From: an uncultured Lachnospiraceae bacterium
GTDB taxonomy: Bacteria > Bacillota > Clostridia > Lachnospirales > Lachnospiraceae
Assembly: GCA_900314255.1 (NCBI GenBank)
Contig: OMUP01000040.1
Span: 1 to 44,793 of the forward strand
DNA length: 44,793 nt
Direction: 5' to 3'
Shown here: piece by piece, positions 19,949 through 28,132 of the stretch
Layout: each line of letters opens with the position of its first letter
How positions within the stretch are numbered: position 1 is the first letter of the stretch
Notes under the pieces: generated by a model
The model's input: only the letters and a program-made list of their open reading frames with translations
Database searches by the model: none
What the model was told of the DNA's origin: nothing
Translations under genes and position numbers: made by a program

Positions 19949-21060
19949 AAAGTACAGTCCTTTCCCCCCTCTGACAATGCCTGAGGCTTTTTAAGCTGTC
20001 CGCGCTTAAACGGAAGACAGATAAAGCCCGCCAGTGTTCCCAGTCCGTAGCTGACATGAAGCAGCAGGAACAGAACCGGAAGCATCCAGAAATAATATTT
20101 TCTGTCCCTGTTGTGCACACCGGCGTTCATCGACATGAACACGGCCAGACTGATATAAAGCGCCCAGAGAAGCCCCGTGAGGATCTGCACCGTGCGGATA
20201 AACACCCCCGTGGCACCGCACACTGCGCCTCCGATCGAAATTCCCGTCCCCAGAAACGCCAGCAACGTGAAAACAAGCGGGACAAAATAAAAAACAGAAA
20301 GGCACCGGGGACATACGGCACAGGTCAGAGCAATCCAGTACCCGTTTGCCGCCTTCTGGGCAAGCATGGCCTTAAGCGACCCCCGGATGTGTTCCCGTGA
20401 AACAATCTGCGGCGCAAAGCGGATCTTAAATCCTGCCTGGCGGATGCGCCAGTGCATCTCATTGTCCTCCGTCCGTTTCAGAGACTCGTTGTAAGGCCCC
20501 ACACGGTCAAATACCTTTTTCCGGTACATTCCGTGGAAGACGGAATTCACATACAGCTTCTCCGTGCTGTTTTTGTCTCCTGCCGCTTTCCCGTTCCGGC
20601 GGTACGAGGCAAAGCTGCTGCCGAACATAGAGGATTCTGCCATCAGAAGAGTATTCTTCCATGGCGTCTCTTCGTCCGTGATGCAGGGCCGCCTTCCGCC
20701 TACGACATCCTCCCCTTCCATGAGCACCGAAACATTTTTGCTCACAAAATCAGCGGGGATTTCCGCATGGGCATCGACGCGCACGATGGCCTCGCCGGCC
20801 GCTTCCTTCAGGATCACATTCCAGCCGCAGGGGAGCGTCCGGCCCGGGTTGTCAAGCACCCTGACCGCCGCAAACGATTTTCCCTCCCGTCCGGCGAACT
20901 CTTCCATGACTTTTTTCGTGCCGTCCGCGGATTCGCTGTCAACGAGCAGAATCTCCATGGATTTGTGCGGATAATCCTGCGCCGCGATCTGCTTCAGAAG
21001 TTCCGGCAGCGTCTTTTCCTCATTATAAGCGATAACCGCAAAGGTCACAAACATTGTCAT
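19945..21060 (-). CDS. GT2-family membrane glycosyltransferase (ExoA-like)
   Basis: The 371-residue GT-A transferase has FVTFAVIAYNEEKTLPELL at the N-terminus, LLVDSESADGTKKVMEEF (nucleotide-binding Asp), RVDAHAE as DxD-like metal site, and TEDNEMHWRIRQAGF with the catalytic-base ED motif. Two or more hydrophobic segments near the C-terminus (about 245-350) anchor it in the membrane, as in the ExoA-type enzymes that extend a lipid-linked primer. It starts by ATGA overlap (21057-21060) with the priming sugar transferase, so it is the natural candidate for adding the second sugar. Donor and linkage are unknown. Confidence 0.88.
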   Translation of the reverse strand: MTMFVTFAVIAYNEEKTLPELLKQIAAQDYPHKSMEILLVDSESADGTKKVMEEFAGREGKSFAAVRVLDNPGRTLPCGWNVILKEAAGEAIVRVDAHAEIPADFVSKNVSVLMEGEDVVGGRRPCITDEETPWKNTLLMAESSMFGSSFASYRRNGKAAGDKNSTEKLYVNSVFHGMYRKKVFDRVGPYNESLKRTEDNEMHWRIRQAGFKIRFAPQIVSREHIRGSLKAMLAQKAANGYWIALTCAVCPRCLSVFYFVPLVFTLLAFLGTGISIGGAVCGATGVFIRTVQILTGLLWALYISLAVFMSMNAGVHNRDRKYYFWMLPVLFLLLHVSYGLGTLAGFICLPFKRGQLKKPQALSEGGKDCTL

Positions 21061-21746
21061 TTCTTAACAACTCCGATCGTCTGAAAAAGCACGCTCAGAT
21101 CTTCTCTGCAGCTGCCGTTTTTCAGATTTTCCAGATTGTACTTCATTTTCCGGGGCAGGACTTCTTCTACATAAATCCGGTCCGCCTCTTCAGGACTTTC
21201 CGCCACGGCGAGCATCTGCGCCTCATCCTTGAACGCAATGCTGGTGCGGCTCGTAAGACCGGCCGGCATCAGAAGCGTCGCCCTCATCACCGGCGTGTAG
21301 CACGCCACATACTTCGGCACTTCCGGCCTTGTCCCGACAAATGTCATCGATCCCGCCAGAATATTAAAGAGCTGCGGGATCTCGTCCAGCCGGTGCTCCC
21401 GCAGCGCATGACCGATCGGCGTGACACGCGGATCCTCGTTCATCGTCACCTGCGGCCCCACCGCCTCGGCGTCTGTCACCATCGTCCGGAATTTGAAAAT
21501 CCGAAATGTTTTGCCGTAGCGCGTCACCCGCGTCTGCCGGAAAAAGACCGGGCCCGGTGAGCTCATCTTGATCCGGACGGCAATAACAGCCATCGGAATC
21601 AGCAGAATCACCGTCAGAACGGATGCCGCCGCAATATCAAACGCACGCTTCAGAAAACGGTAGGCGCGCCGGGATACCAGACAGTCGTAATATTCTTTTA
21701 CCTCCGGCGTGCGCATATCCTCCGGCAGATCCTCGAAGCGTCTCAT
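21057..21746 (-). CDS. Priming polyprenyl-phosphate sugar-1-phosphate transferase (WcaJ/PglC-like)
   Basis: The 229-residue bacterial sugar transferase has one hydrophobic segment (about 33-57), SPGPVFFRQTRVTRYGKTFRIFKFRTM and LDEIPQLFNILAGSMTFVGTRPEVP, the full family signature. It is the short PglC-like form without the four-helix N-terminal domain of WbaP/WcaJ. Such enzymes load a sugar-1-phosphate onto undecaprenyl phosphate and begin glycan assembly on the inner membrane face. A preceding aminotransferase and a 4,6-dehydratase in the same operon suggest a 4-amino-4,6-dideoxy sugar or its parent as first residue. The ribosome binding site is weak (GTGGATG). Confidence 0.93.
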   Translation of the reverse strand: MRRFEDLPEDMRTPEVKEYYDCLVSRRAYRFLKRAFDIAAASVLTVILLIPMAVIAVRIKMSSPGPVFFRQTRVTRYGKTFRIFKFRTMVTDAEAVGPQVTMNEDPRVTPIGHALREHRLDEIPQLFNILAGSMTFVGTRPEVPKYVACYTPVMRATLLMPAGLTSRTSIAFKDEAQMLAVAESPEEADRIYVEEVLPRKMKYNLENLKNGSCREDLSVLFQTIGVVKK

Positions 21747-21753
21747 CTTGTGT

Positions 21754-22977
21754 TTACATCCACTTCAGCAGCGTACGGATGACGTAATCGACCTGCTCAT
21801 CCGTCAGTTTTGTGTGCAGCGGCAGCGTAATCTCACAGCGGTACTGATCATACGCATGCGGGTAATCCTTTATGTCAAATCCCAGATTCTTGTATGCCGT
21901 GTGCATCGGAAGCGGCTTGTAATGAACATTCGTTGCCACTCCGTCCTCGGCCATATGCCGGATCAGGGCATTGCGTCCGGCTTCATCCAGCTTCGGTATT
22001 CTCACCAGCATCAGATGGCCGGAAGATGTGACACCTTCTCTGAAATGGCAGACCGGCTCAGCACCGCTGCCCTGAAGTCCCTTCTCGTAGTGTCCGATAA
22101 TCTCTTTCCGGCGCGCAAGAAGTCCCGGGAACCGCTTCATCTGTGCAAGTCCGATCGCCGCAAGCACATCGGTCATGTTGCACTTGTACCAGAGACCGAC
22201 GATGTCATACTCCCAGCCGCCGAGCTCTGTCTTGTCAAGGGCGTCCTTGCTCTGCCCGTGCAGAGACAGAAGCATCATCATCTTGTAAATTTCTTCGTCG
22301 TCAATGCCCGGAAGCGGACGCCATGTGAGCGCTCCGCCCTCAGCGGTGGTAAAGTTCTTGACGGCATGAAACGAAAAGCTCGTAAAGTCCGCGGCCTGTC
22401 CGCTCATCACCAGCTGTCTGCCGCCCCCGTAAATCGGATTCTCAAGAACGCGGGAAGCGCCGAATCCATGGGCCGAATCGGCCAGAATAAGCACATGCCC
22501 AAGGGCCTCCTGGTAACGGCTTGATGGATGAAACAGGCTCTTTTTTCTCTCGACGATGTCGCGCAGCCGGTCATAATCGCACATAATACCGCCCAGATCA
22601 ACCGGAACAATGGCCTTGGTGTGCTCATTGATCATGGATTCGATGGCGTCATAATCCGGTTCATAGGAACCGGCGGCGCAGTCGACAATGCGCACAGTGG
22701 CACCGACATGATAGGCGGCAGCAGCTGTCGCCGTGTAAGTGTACGCCGGAACGATGACTTCGTCACCCGGTCCGATTTCAAAGAGGCGCAGGGCCATTTC
22801 CTCACTGGCTGTCGCCGAAGACATGCATGCCGCCTTCGGGCTGCCCGTCAGAGCGGCCACCTCTCTTTCAAGCTCTTTTGTGCGGGGGCCGGTCGTAATC
22901 CAGCCTGAACGCAGTGCAGCGCTGACTTCATTTACCTCTGCATCAGTTATATCCGGTGGTGAAAAAGGAACCTTCAT
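21754..22977 (-). CDS. DegT/DnrJ/EryC1-family PLP sugar aminotransferase
   Basis: The 407-residue fold-type I aminotransferase opens with VPFSPPDITDAEVNEVSAAL and GWITTGPRTKELE. It has VIVPAYTYTATAAAAYHVGA, the PLP-phosphate/ring site ADSAHGFGA (Asp167), and SFSFHAVKNFTTAEGG, in which Lys207 should form the PLP Schiff base. Close relatives aminate UDP-4-keto-6-deoxy sugars (PglE, WecE, PseC types). Paired with the dehydratase it would give a UDP-4-amino-4,6-dideoxy-N-acetylhexosamine. No PglD-like acetyltransferase is in the window. AAGGAGACAGATC precedes the ATG, 12 bases after cca. It is the first gene of the polymer block behind proS-cca. Confidence 0.93.
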   Translation of the reverse strand: MKVPFSPPDITDAEVNEVSAALRSGWITTGPRTKELEREVAALTGSPKAACMSSATASEEMALRLFEIGPGDEVIVPAYTYTATAAAAYHVGATVRIVDCAAGSYEPDYDAIESMINEHTKAIVPVDLGGIMCDYDRLRDIVERKKSLFHPSSRYQEALGHVLILADSAHGFGASRVLENPIYGGGRQLVMSGQAADFTSFSFHAVKNFTTAEGGALTWRPLPGIDDEEIYKMMMLLSLHGQSKDALDKTELGGWEYDIVGLWYKCNMTDVLAAIGLAQMKRFPGLLARRKEIIGHYEKGLQGSGAEPVCHFREGVTSSGHLMLVRIPKLDEAGRNALIRHMAEDGVATNVHYKPLPMHTAYKNLGFDIKDYPHAYDQYRCEITLPLHTKLTDEQVDYVIRTLLKWM

Positions 22978-22989
22978 GATCTGTCTCCT

Positions 22990-24282
22990 TCATTCCTGCT
23001 TTAAGCCTCCGCCCATGCGGCTGCCGTATCCTTCCAGAACTTCTTTGTGATTGAGTTCCGGCTTTTCAATAACCAGCGCCATCAGGCGGTTCAAAACTTC
23101 TCCGATTTCCCGTCCCTTGAATCCCATAGCCGCGAGATCGTTTCCCGTAATATCCAGGTCTGTGATGTTAACCGGATCTTTCCGGGTAATAACGGTGTCC
23201 AGCAGCCGGTCCAGCACCTGCCTGTGCGCCCGGTGCCTTCCGAGCGGGAATCCCGAGATCTTTTCCTTGGCCGCCGTCATGCCGTCATCAAATGCAGCGA
23301 TCAGCTTCAGCGCGTCAAGCCCGTATGTGTGAATCGCCGACCGGACGGCTGCCTCGTTTTCTCCGATCCGAAGATCCTTCGCCGCAAGAATCGTCCGCAC
23401 TTCCCGGATTGTCTGGTTGTCCATCTTCAGGTGCCGGAGCGTCTTTTCGGCCGCCTCCGGTGTCTGAAAATACAGAAGTCCCGCGTAGCGCAGCGTCTTG
23501 TCTGCCGGCAGACTCTCCAGCAGCCGGACCGTCTTCTCCCGCCGGCACATGTCAAATGCACCGTCGAGCTCCGGCAGAATCCGGTGAAACAGGCCTGTGT
23601 CCGTGTACAGGCTGCATCTGGCCGGATTCGGGCTCATCAGCGTCTTAGTCAGCTCTGCCTGGACTCTCTCCATGCTCACCAGCGTGATGTTTCCGGCCAG
23701 ATCGACGATGGCCCCGTAGGTATCCTGGTCAATGGAAAACCCTAGCTGAGCCGAAAAGCGGATGGCGCGCATCATGCGCAGCGCGTCCTCACCGAACCGC
23801 TCATGCGGAATGCCGACGCAGCGCACCACCTTGCGCGCAAGATCCTCTCTTCCGCCGAACAGATCGACAAGTCCGCGGCTTTCCGAGTACGCCATGGCGT
23901 TGATTGTGAAATCCCGCCGCCTCAGATCCTCGGAAAGCCTGTCCGTGAATTCCACCTTGTCCGGATGTCTGCCGTCGGCATACGTCCCGTCGATCCGGTA
24001 CGTCGTGACCTCATAGCCGTGATTTCCGGACATGACGGTCACTGTGCCGTGTTTGATCCCGGTATCCACCGTACGGTAGAACAGCCTCTTGATGTCCATG
24101 GGCAGCGCCGACGTGGTGATATCCCAGTCATGCGGCGGAAGTCCCAGCGCGCAGTCCCGCACGCACCCTCCGACCACATACGCCTCGTATCCGGCATCTT
24201 CAATTGTCTCAAGAATTCTTCTCACGTCCGCGGGCACATGAACCTGAAACTTTTCGGACGCCGCCTTGCCGGATTCTGGCAT
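22990..24282 (-). CDS. cca: CCA tRNA nucleotidyltransferase
   Basis: This enzyme builds or repairs the 3'-CCA of tRNAs. The 430-residue class II enzyme has GYEAYVVGGCVRDCALGLPPHDWDI (catalytic GG and Asp-x-Asp), YRTVDTGIKHGTVTV, FTDRLSEDLRRRDFTINAMAYS (second Asp set and RRDFTINA) and GEDALRMMRAIRFSAQLGF, followed by the helical neck and tail. The frame is open to a GTG at 24309; the ATG at 24282 is preferred because AAGAGGAGAGAAG is right before it. It lies 33 bases after proS and 12 before the aminotransferase, so it is read with both. The only tRNA in the window, tRNA-Phe, has no encoded CCA and so needs this activity. Confidence 0.95.
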   Translation of the reverse strand: MPESGKAASEKFQVHVPADVRRILETIEDAGYEAYVVGGCVRDCALGLPPHDWDITTSALPMDIKRLFYRTVDTGIKHGTVTVMSGNHGYEVTTYRIDGTYADGRHPDKVEFTDRLSEDLRRRDFTINAMAYSESRGLVDLFGGREDLARKVVRCVGIPHERFGEDALRMMRAIRFSAQLGFSIDQDTYGAIVDLAGNITLVSMERVQAELTKTLMSPNPARCSLYTDTGLFHRILPELDGAFDMCRREKTVRLLESLPADKTLRYAGLLYFQTPEAAEKTLRHLKMDNQTIREVRTILAAKDLRIGENEAAVRSAIHTYGLDALKLIAAFDDGMTAAKEKISGFPLGRHRAHRQVLDRLLDTVITRKDPVNITDLDITGNDLAAMGFKGREIGEVLNRLMALVIEKPELNHKEVLEGYGSRMGGGLKQE

Positions 24283-24315
24283 CTTCTCTCCTCTTGCCTC
24301 TCCTGGCACAAAGCA

Positions 24316-25755
24316 TCAATATGCCTTGTCCCAGTAAACCATGTATTTCGCCGGCTTCCCGCAGCACGCGCATACGCCGGAGATCTTCTCCTGCTTGAAC
24401 GGGATGCATCTGGATGTCGCTCCCGTGTCCTCTTTGATCTTGTCCTCGCAGGCCTGATCGCCGCACCACATAGCCTTGACAAATCCCGGCTTGTTCGCGA
24501 TCGTGTCCTTGAACTCGTCGTATCCGGCCGCCGTCCAGGTGTGACTGTCGCGGTGCTTCGTGGCCCTCTCCAGCATCTCTTTCTGGATGGTCTCAAGAAG
24601 CTGCGGCACTGCCTCTGACAGCGAATCCAGAGACACAGTTGTCTTCTCGCCATTGTCGCGGCGCACAAGAACAGCCTGGCCGGCGGCAATGTCTCTTGGT
24701 CCCATCTCGATGCGGAGCGGAATACCACGCATCTCCTGCTCGGAGAACTTCCAGCCCGGGCTCTTGTCCGTGTCGTCCACTTTCACGCGGCATCCGGCCT
24801 CGATAAGTCCGGCCTCCGCCTTGCGGCAGGCCTCCAGAACGCCTTCCTTGCGCTGCTGGATCGGAATGATGTCCACCTGAACCGGCGCGATGTGCGGCGG
24901 CAGAACCAGACCGGAGTTGTCGCCGTGAACCATGATCATGGCGCCAATCACTCTGGTCGTCATGCCCCAGGACGTCTGCCATACATACTTGAGCTTGTTG
25001 TCCTTGTCGGTGAACTGAATGCCATAGGCTTCTGCGAACTTCTGCCCGAAGAAGTGGGACGTGCCGCTCTGCAGCGCCCGGCCATCGTGCATCATGGCCT
25101 CTACCGTGTAGGTCGCCTCTGCGCCGGCGAACTTTTCCTTCTCCGTCTTGCGCCCCTTGATGACCGGAATCGCCATCTCATCCGCCAGGAAATCCGCGTA
25201 GACATTTAACATCTGCTGCGTGCGCGCCTCGGCTTCTTCCTTTGTCGCGTGAATCGTGTGGCCCTCCTGCCAAAGGAACTCACGGGACCTGAGAAACGGC
25301 CTGGTCTCCTTCTCCCAGCGTACCACCGAGCACCACTGATTGTAGAGTCTCGGCAGATCTCTGTAGGAATGAACATCGTCCTTATAGAAATCGGAAAAAA
25401 CGGTCTCAGATGTCGGACGCACGCAGAGACGCTCTGTCAGAGGCTCTGTTCCGCCGCTTGTCACCCAGGCAACTTCCGGCGCGAATCCCTGCACCAGTTC
25501 TCCTTCCTTTGCGAGAAGACTTTCCGGGATCAGGAGCGGCATGTACACATTCTGCACCCCCGTCGCCTTGAACCGCGCGTCCAGAAGTTTCTGAATATTC
25601 TCCCAGATCGCATATCCGTACGGCTTGATCACCATGAACCCCTTGATGTGCGAATAGGCGATCAGATCCGCCTTGACGCACACGTCCGTATACCACTGGG
25701 CGAAGTCATCCTCCATGGAGGTGATTTCCTTAACCAATTTTCCGTTGTCAGCCAT
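24316..25755 (-). CDS. proS: Prolyl-tRNA synthetase, archaeal/eukaryotic type
   Basis: This enzyme charges tRNA-Pro. The 479-residue class II synthetase is of the short ProS type without the inserted editing domain. It has [17 protein letters not shown], motif 2 elements ([29 protein letters not shown] and [22 protein letters not shown]), [17 protein letters not shown] and motif 3 [17 protein letters not shown]. The C-terminal zinc-like domain has Cys pairs ([15 protein letters not shown]) and ends with the typical Tyr. GCAGGAGAGAGG lies before the ATG. A promoter sits 70-100 bases upstream. No T-box leader fits in the 107-base gap, which is unusual only if other tRNA synthetases here use T-boxes. 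Confidence 0.97.
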   Translation of the reverse strand: MADNGKLVKEITSMEDDFAQWYTDVCVKADLIAYSHIKGFMVIKPYGYAIWENIQKLLDARFKATGVQNVYMPLLIPESLLAKEGELVQGFAPEVAWVTSGGTEPLTERLCVRPTSETVFSDFYKDDVHSYRDLPRLYNQWCSVVRWEKETRPFLRSREFLWQEGHTIHATKEEAEARTQQMLNVYADFLADEMAIPVIKGRKTEKEKFAGAEATYTVEAMMHDGRALQSGTSHFFGQKFAEAYGIQFTDKDNKLKYVWQTSWGMTTRVIGAMIMVHGDNSGLVLPPHIAPVQVDIIPIQQRKEGVLEACRKAEAGLIEAGCRVKVDDTDKSPGWKFSEQEMRGIPLRIEMGPRDIAAGQAVLVRRDNGEKTTVSLDSLSEAVPQLLETIQKEMLERATKHRDSHTWTAAGYDEFKDTIANKPGFVKAMWCGDQACEDKIKEDTGATSRCIPFKQEKISGVCACCGKPAKYMVYWDKAY

Positions 25756-25826
25756 TTCGTTCCTCTCTCCTGCGCCCTGCCGGATAACACAAAGGCAGAC
25801 GCCTGTTTACTTGTGCATACTGCCTC

Positions 25827-25855
25827 ATCCTATCACGAATACTGTGCGGATACAA
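25827..25855 (-). promoter_or_regulatory. Promoter before proS (probable promoter of the proS-cca-glycopolymer run)
   Basis: On the minus strand TTGTAT (25850-25855) and TAGGAT (25827-25832) are exactly 17 bases apart. The start point would be near 25820, about 65 bases before the proS ATG. It is the last recognisable promoter before the 15-gene run down to 6639, since the following gaps are at most 44 bases. Confidence 0.65.
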
Positions 25856-25862
25856 ATGCTTC

Positions 25863-26546
25863 TCACGCTCTGAACCGGTACCCGACGCCCCAGATCGTCT
25901 CGATGTACTGCGGCTTGCTCGTGTCTGCCTCGATCTTCTCGCGGATCTTCTTGATGTGCACCGTAACCGTCGCGATGTCGCCGATGGAATCCATGCCCCA
26001 GATCTCCCGGAACAGCTCGTCCCTCGTGTATACGTGATTCGGATGCTCCGCCAGGAATGTCAGCAGGTCAAACTCCTTGGTCGTGAACTGCTTCTCCTCG
26101 CCGTTTACGAATACCCGGCGCGCCGTCTTGTCAATCCGCAGGCCCCTGATCTCCAGCACGTCATTTTCCGGCGTGTTCACCAGCCGCTGATAGGCGGCCA
26201 GATGCGCCTTGACTCTCGCCACCAGCTCGCTTGTGGAAAATGGCTTCGTCATGTAGTCGTCGGCTCCCATGCCGAGTCCACGTATCTTGTCGATGTCTTC
26301 TTTCTTGGCCGAAACCATGATGATCGGGATATTCTGCTTTTCCCGCACCCGGCGGCAGATTTCGTATCCGTCCACACCCGGAAGCATGATGTCCAGAATC
26401 AGAATGTCATACTTTCCCGTCAGCGCTTCTGCCAGTCCGCTTGTTCCGTCGTTACAGATCTTCACCTGAAACCCGGACAGCTCGAGATAATCTTTTTCGA
26501 TGTCCGCAATGGACTCCTCATCCTCTACAATCAGAACTTTGCTCAT
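25863..26546 (-). CDS. OmpR/PhoB-family response regulator
   Basis: The 227-residue two-domain regulator has a receiver with VEDEES acidic pocket, phosphorylation Asp52 (ILDIMLPGVDG), switch Ser (MVSAKKED) and Lys (MTKPF). The C-terminal winged helix has FTTKEFDLLTFLAEHPNHVYTRDEL and VTVHIKKIREKIE, ending IETIWGVGYRF. It should bind direct repeats near promoters when phosphorylated. The frame extends to 26588; the ATG at 26546 is used since AAAGGAGAGGAAC precedes it and the receiver begins there. It lies 14 bases after the histidine kinase gene, its evident partner. Its targets are not visible, but the glycopolymer operon begins directly downstream. Confidence 0.95.
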   Translation of the reverse strand: MSKVLIVEDEESIADIEKDYLELSGFQVKICNDGTSGLAEALTGKYDILILDIMLPGVDGYEICRRVREKQNIPIIMVSAKKEDIDKIRGLGMGADDYMTKPFSTSELVARVKAHLAAYQRLVNTPENDVLEIRGLRIDKTARRVFVNGEEKQFTTKEFDLLTFLAEHPNHVYTRDELFREIWGMDSIGDIATVTVHIKKIREKIEADTSKPQYIETIWGVGYRFRA

Positions 26547-26560
26547 GTTCCTCTCCTTTG

Positions 26561-28111
26561 TCACGGCTGCCGCCTGCGTCTGCTCCACCGTCCTGGCTCT
26601 GTCTTCTGCGGAAGAGCCGGCGCGGGTCCCGTCATTTTTTTCTTCAGATCAATGTGCATCGTGGTGCTCTGGCCTTCCACGCTCTCCGCCCAGATCTTGC
26701 CGCCGTGATCGGTGATGATCTTGCGCACGATGGCAAGTCCGATGCCGCTGCCGCCGGTACGAGAATTTCTCGCCCGGTCAGTGCGGTAGAAGCGGTCAAA
26801 GATCTTCGGGAGATCAGCCGCCGCGATGCCTTTGCCGTTGTCGGCTATGGCGATGTGGGCATATTCGCCCTCATCATATATATCTATACGGATCCGCCCG
26901 GGTCTTGACGGTTCCATATATTTTACCGAATTGCTGATGATGTTGTTGATCACCCGCTTCAACTGTTCCGGATCCGCCGTGATGATCATGTCTTCGTCCG
27001 GATGGTACTTGTAATCCAGACGGATGTTCTGTGCATCCAGATCAAGCGACAGCTCACTGACGCAGTCATTGAAATACGTGCGCACCGAAAGATCCGTGAA
27101 ATTGTACGGAATCCGGTTTGTATCAAGCCTTGAGTACAGCGTCAGTTCGTTGATCAGCCGGTCCATATCCTGCGTCTTGTTGCAGATCGTCAGGATATAC
27201 TTCTGCTGCTTTTCCGGTGTCCTCGCCACGCCGTCCCGCAGGCCCTCCGCGTAGCCGCGGATGGACGCCAGCGGCGTCTTCAGATCGTGGGAAATGTTGC
27301 GGATCAGTTCTTTCTCCTCGGCATCATTTTTCAGGCGTTCCTCAGCCGACTCCTTCAGCCGTTTGCGCATGTCTTCGAAATCCGCCATAACCTCGGAAAA
27401 CTCGTCTTTTCCGCCCGACGGAATTTCAAAGTCCAGGTTGCCGTCGCGCACATTGTTGGCCACAAGTTTCAGTCTGTCCAGAGGAATGATAATCGAAAGA
27501 TAAAGCCAATAATCCAGAATAAAACTGGTGAAAACAAGAACCGCCAGAACAATCAGCAATGCTTCCGTGAGCATTCCGCGGATCCGCGGGAGCACCTCCT
27601 GCGTGGATGTGAGCAGAAAAATCATGCCGCTCGCCCCGTCCGACGTGGTAAAAGGAACAGTCCGGATGATCGTCGGGTACTCACTGTACTGATAATACCC
27701 TGTGCCTTCATCCCGCTGCAGCGTCCGGACATCCGGCATCGATGAAAAAATATCCGAGAGAGTGCGGTCCGAGTTGGAATAAATCTGCCGGCCGCCCGCA
27801 TAGACAATCGCGGAAGAAAGCCGGTCCTTCAGACTGTCTCCGAAAGACTCCAGCCAGTCCGGATCCGTAAAACGGTCCGGATCCTCATCTACCTGCGCGT
27901 CGACAGTTTTGTAGACACTCTGAGAGATCTCCGACAGCAGATTCATCGGAGACACAAGAGTATTCAGATCCAGATTCTCTTCCACGTCATAGAGCTTCTT
28001 CAGTTTCTGACTCTGCACGTGAAATGCGAAATTAACAGAAGCTGCTCCCAGGACTACCGGGAGCAGGACCATTACAACAAATGTCAGATGTAGTTTCGTC
28101 CGGATCTTCAT
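26561..28111 (-). CDS. Membrane sensor histidine kinase
   Basis: The 516-residue kinase has TM1 (about 8-30), an extracellular sensor of about 150 residues, TM2 (about 183-206) and a HAMP region (IIPLDRLKLVANNVRDGNLDFEIPSGG). HisKA follows with ISHDLKTPLASIRGYAEGL (His275), then the N box (NNIISNSVKYM), G1 (IADNGKGI), F box (FDRFYRTD) and G2 (GGSGIGLAIV). A short Arg/Pro-rich tail ends the protein. The ATG at 28111 is preferred to the GTG two codons earlier because GGAAGAAG lies 7 bases before it. It follows murA by 21 bases, so it is probably cotranscribed. Linkage to murA suggests a cell-envelope signal, which is inference. Confidence 0.95.
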   Translation of the reverse strand: MKIRTKLHLTFVVMVLLPVVLGAASVNFAFHVQSQKLKKLYDVEENLDLNTLVSPMNLLSEISQSVYKTVDAQVDEDPDRFTDPDWLESFGDSLKDRLSSAIVYAGGRQIYSNSDRTLSDIFSSMPDVRTLQRDEGTGYYQYSEYPTIIRTVPFTTSDGASGMIFLLTSTQEVLPRIRGMLTEALLIVLAVLVFTSFILDYWLYLSIIIPLDRLKLVANNVRDGNLDFEIPSGGKDEFSEVMADFEDMRKRLKESAEERLKNDAEEKELIRNISHDLKTPLASIRGYAEGLRDGVARTPEKQQKYILTICNKTQDMDRLINELTLYSRLDTNRIPYNFTDLSVRTYFNDCVSELSLDLDAQNIRLDYKYHPDEDMIITADPEQLKRVINNIISNSVKYMEPSRPGRIRIDIYDEGEYAHIAIADNGKGIAAADLPKIFDRFYRTDRARNSRTGGSGIGLAIVRKIITDHGGKIWAESVEGQSTTMHIDLKKKMTGPAPALPQKTEPGRWSRRRRQP

Positions 28112-28132
28112 AGGCACGCTTCTTCCGCGGTT

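Noticed and set aside
25756-25862. T-box riboswitch before proS
   Set aside because: The gap is only 107 bases, has no specifier stem, T-box sequence or terminator, and carries a normal promoter.
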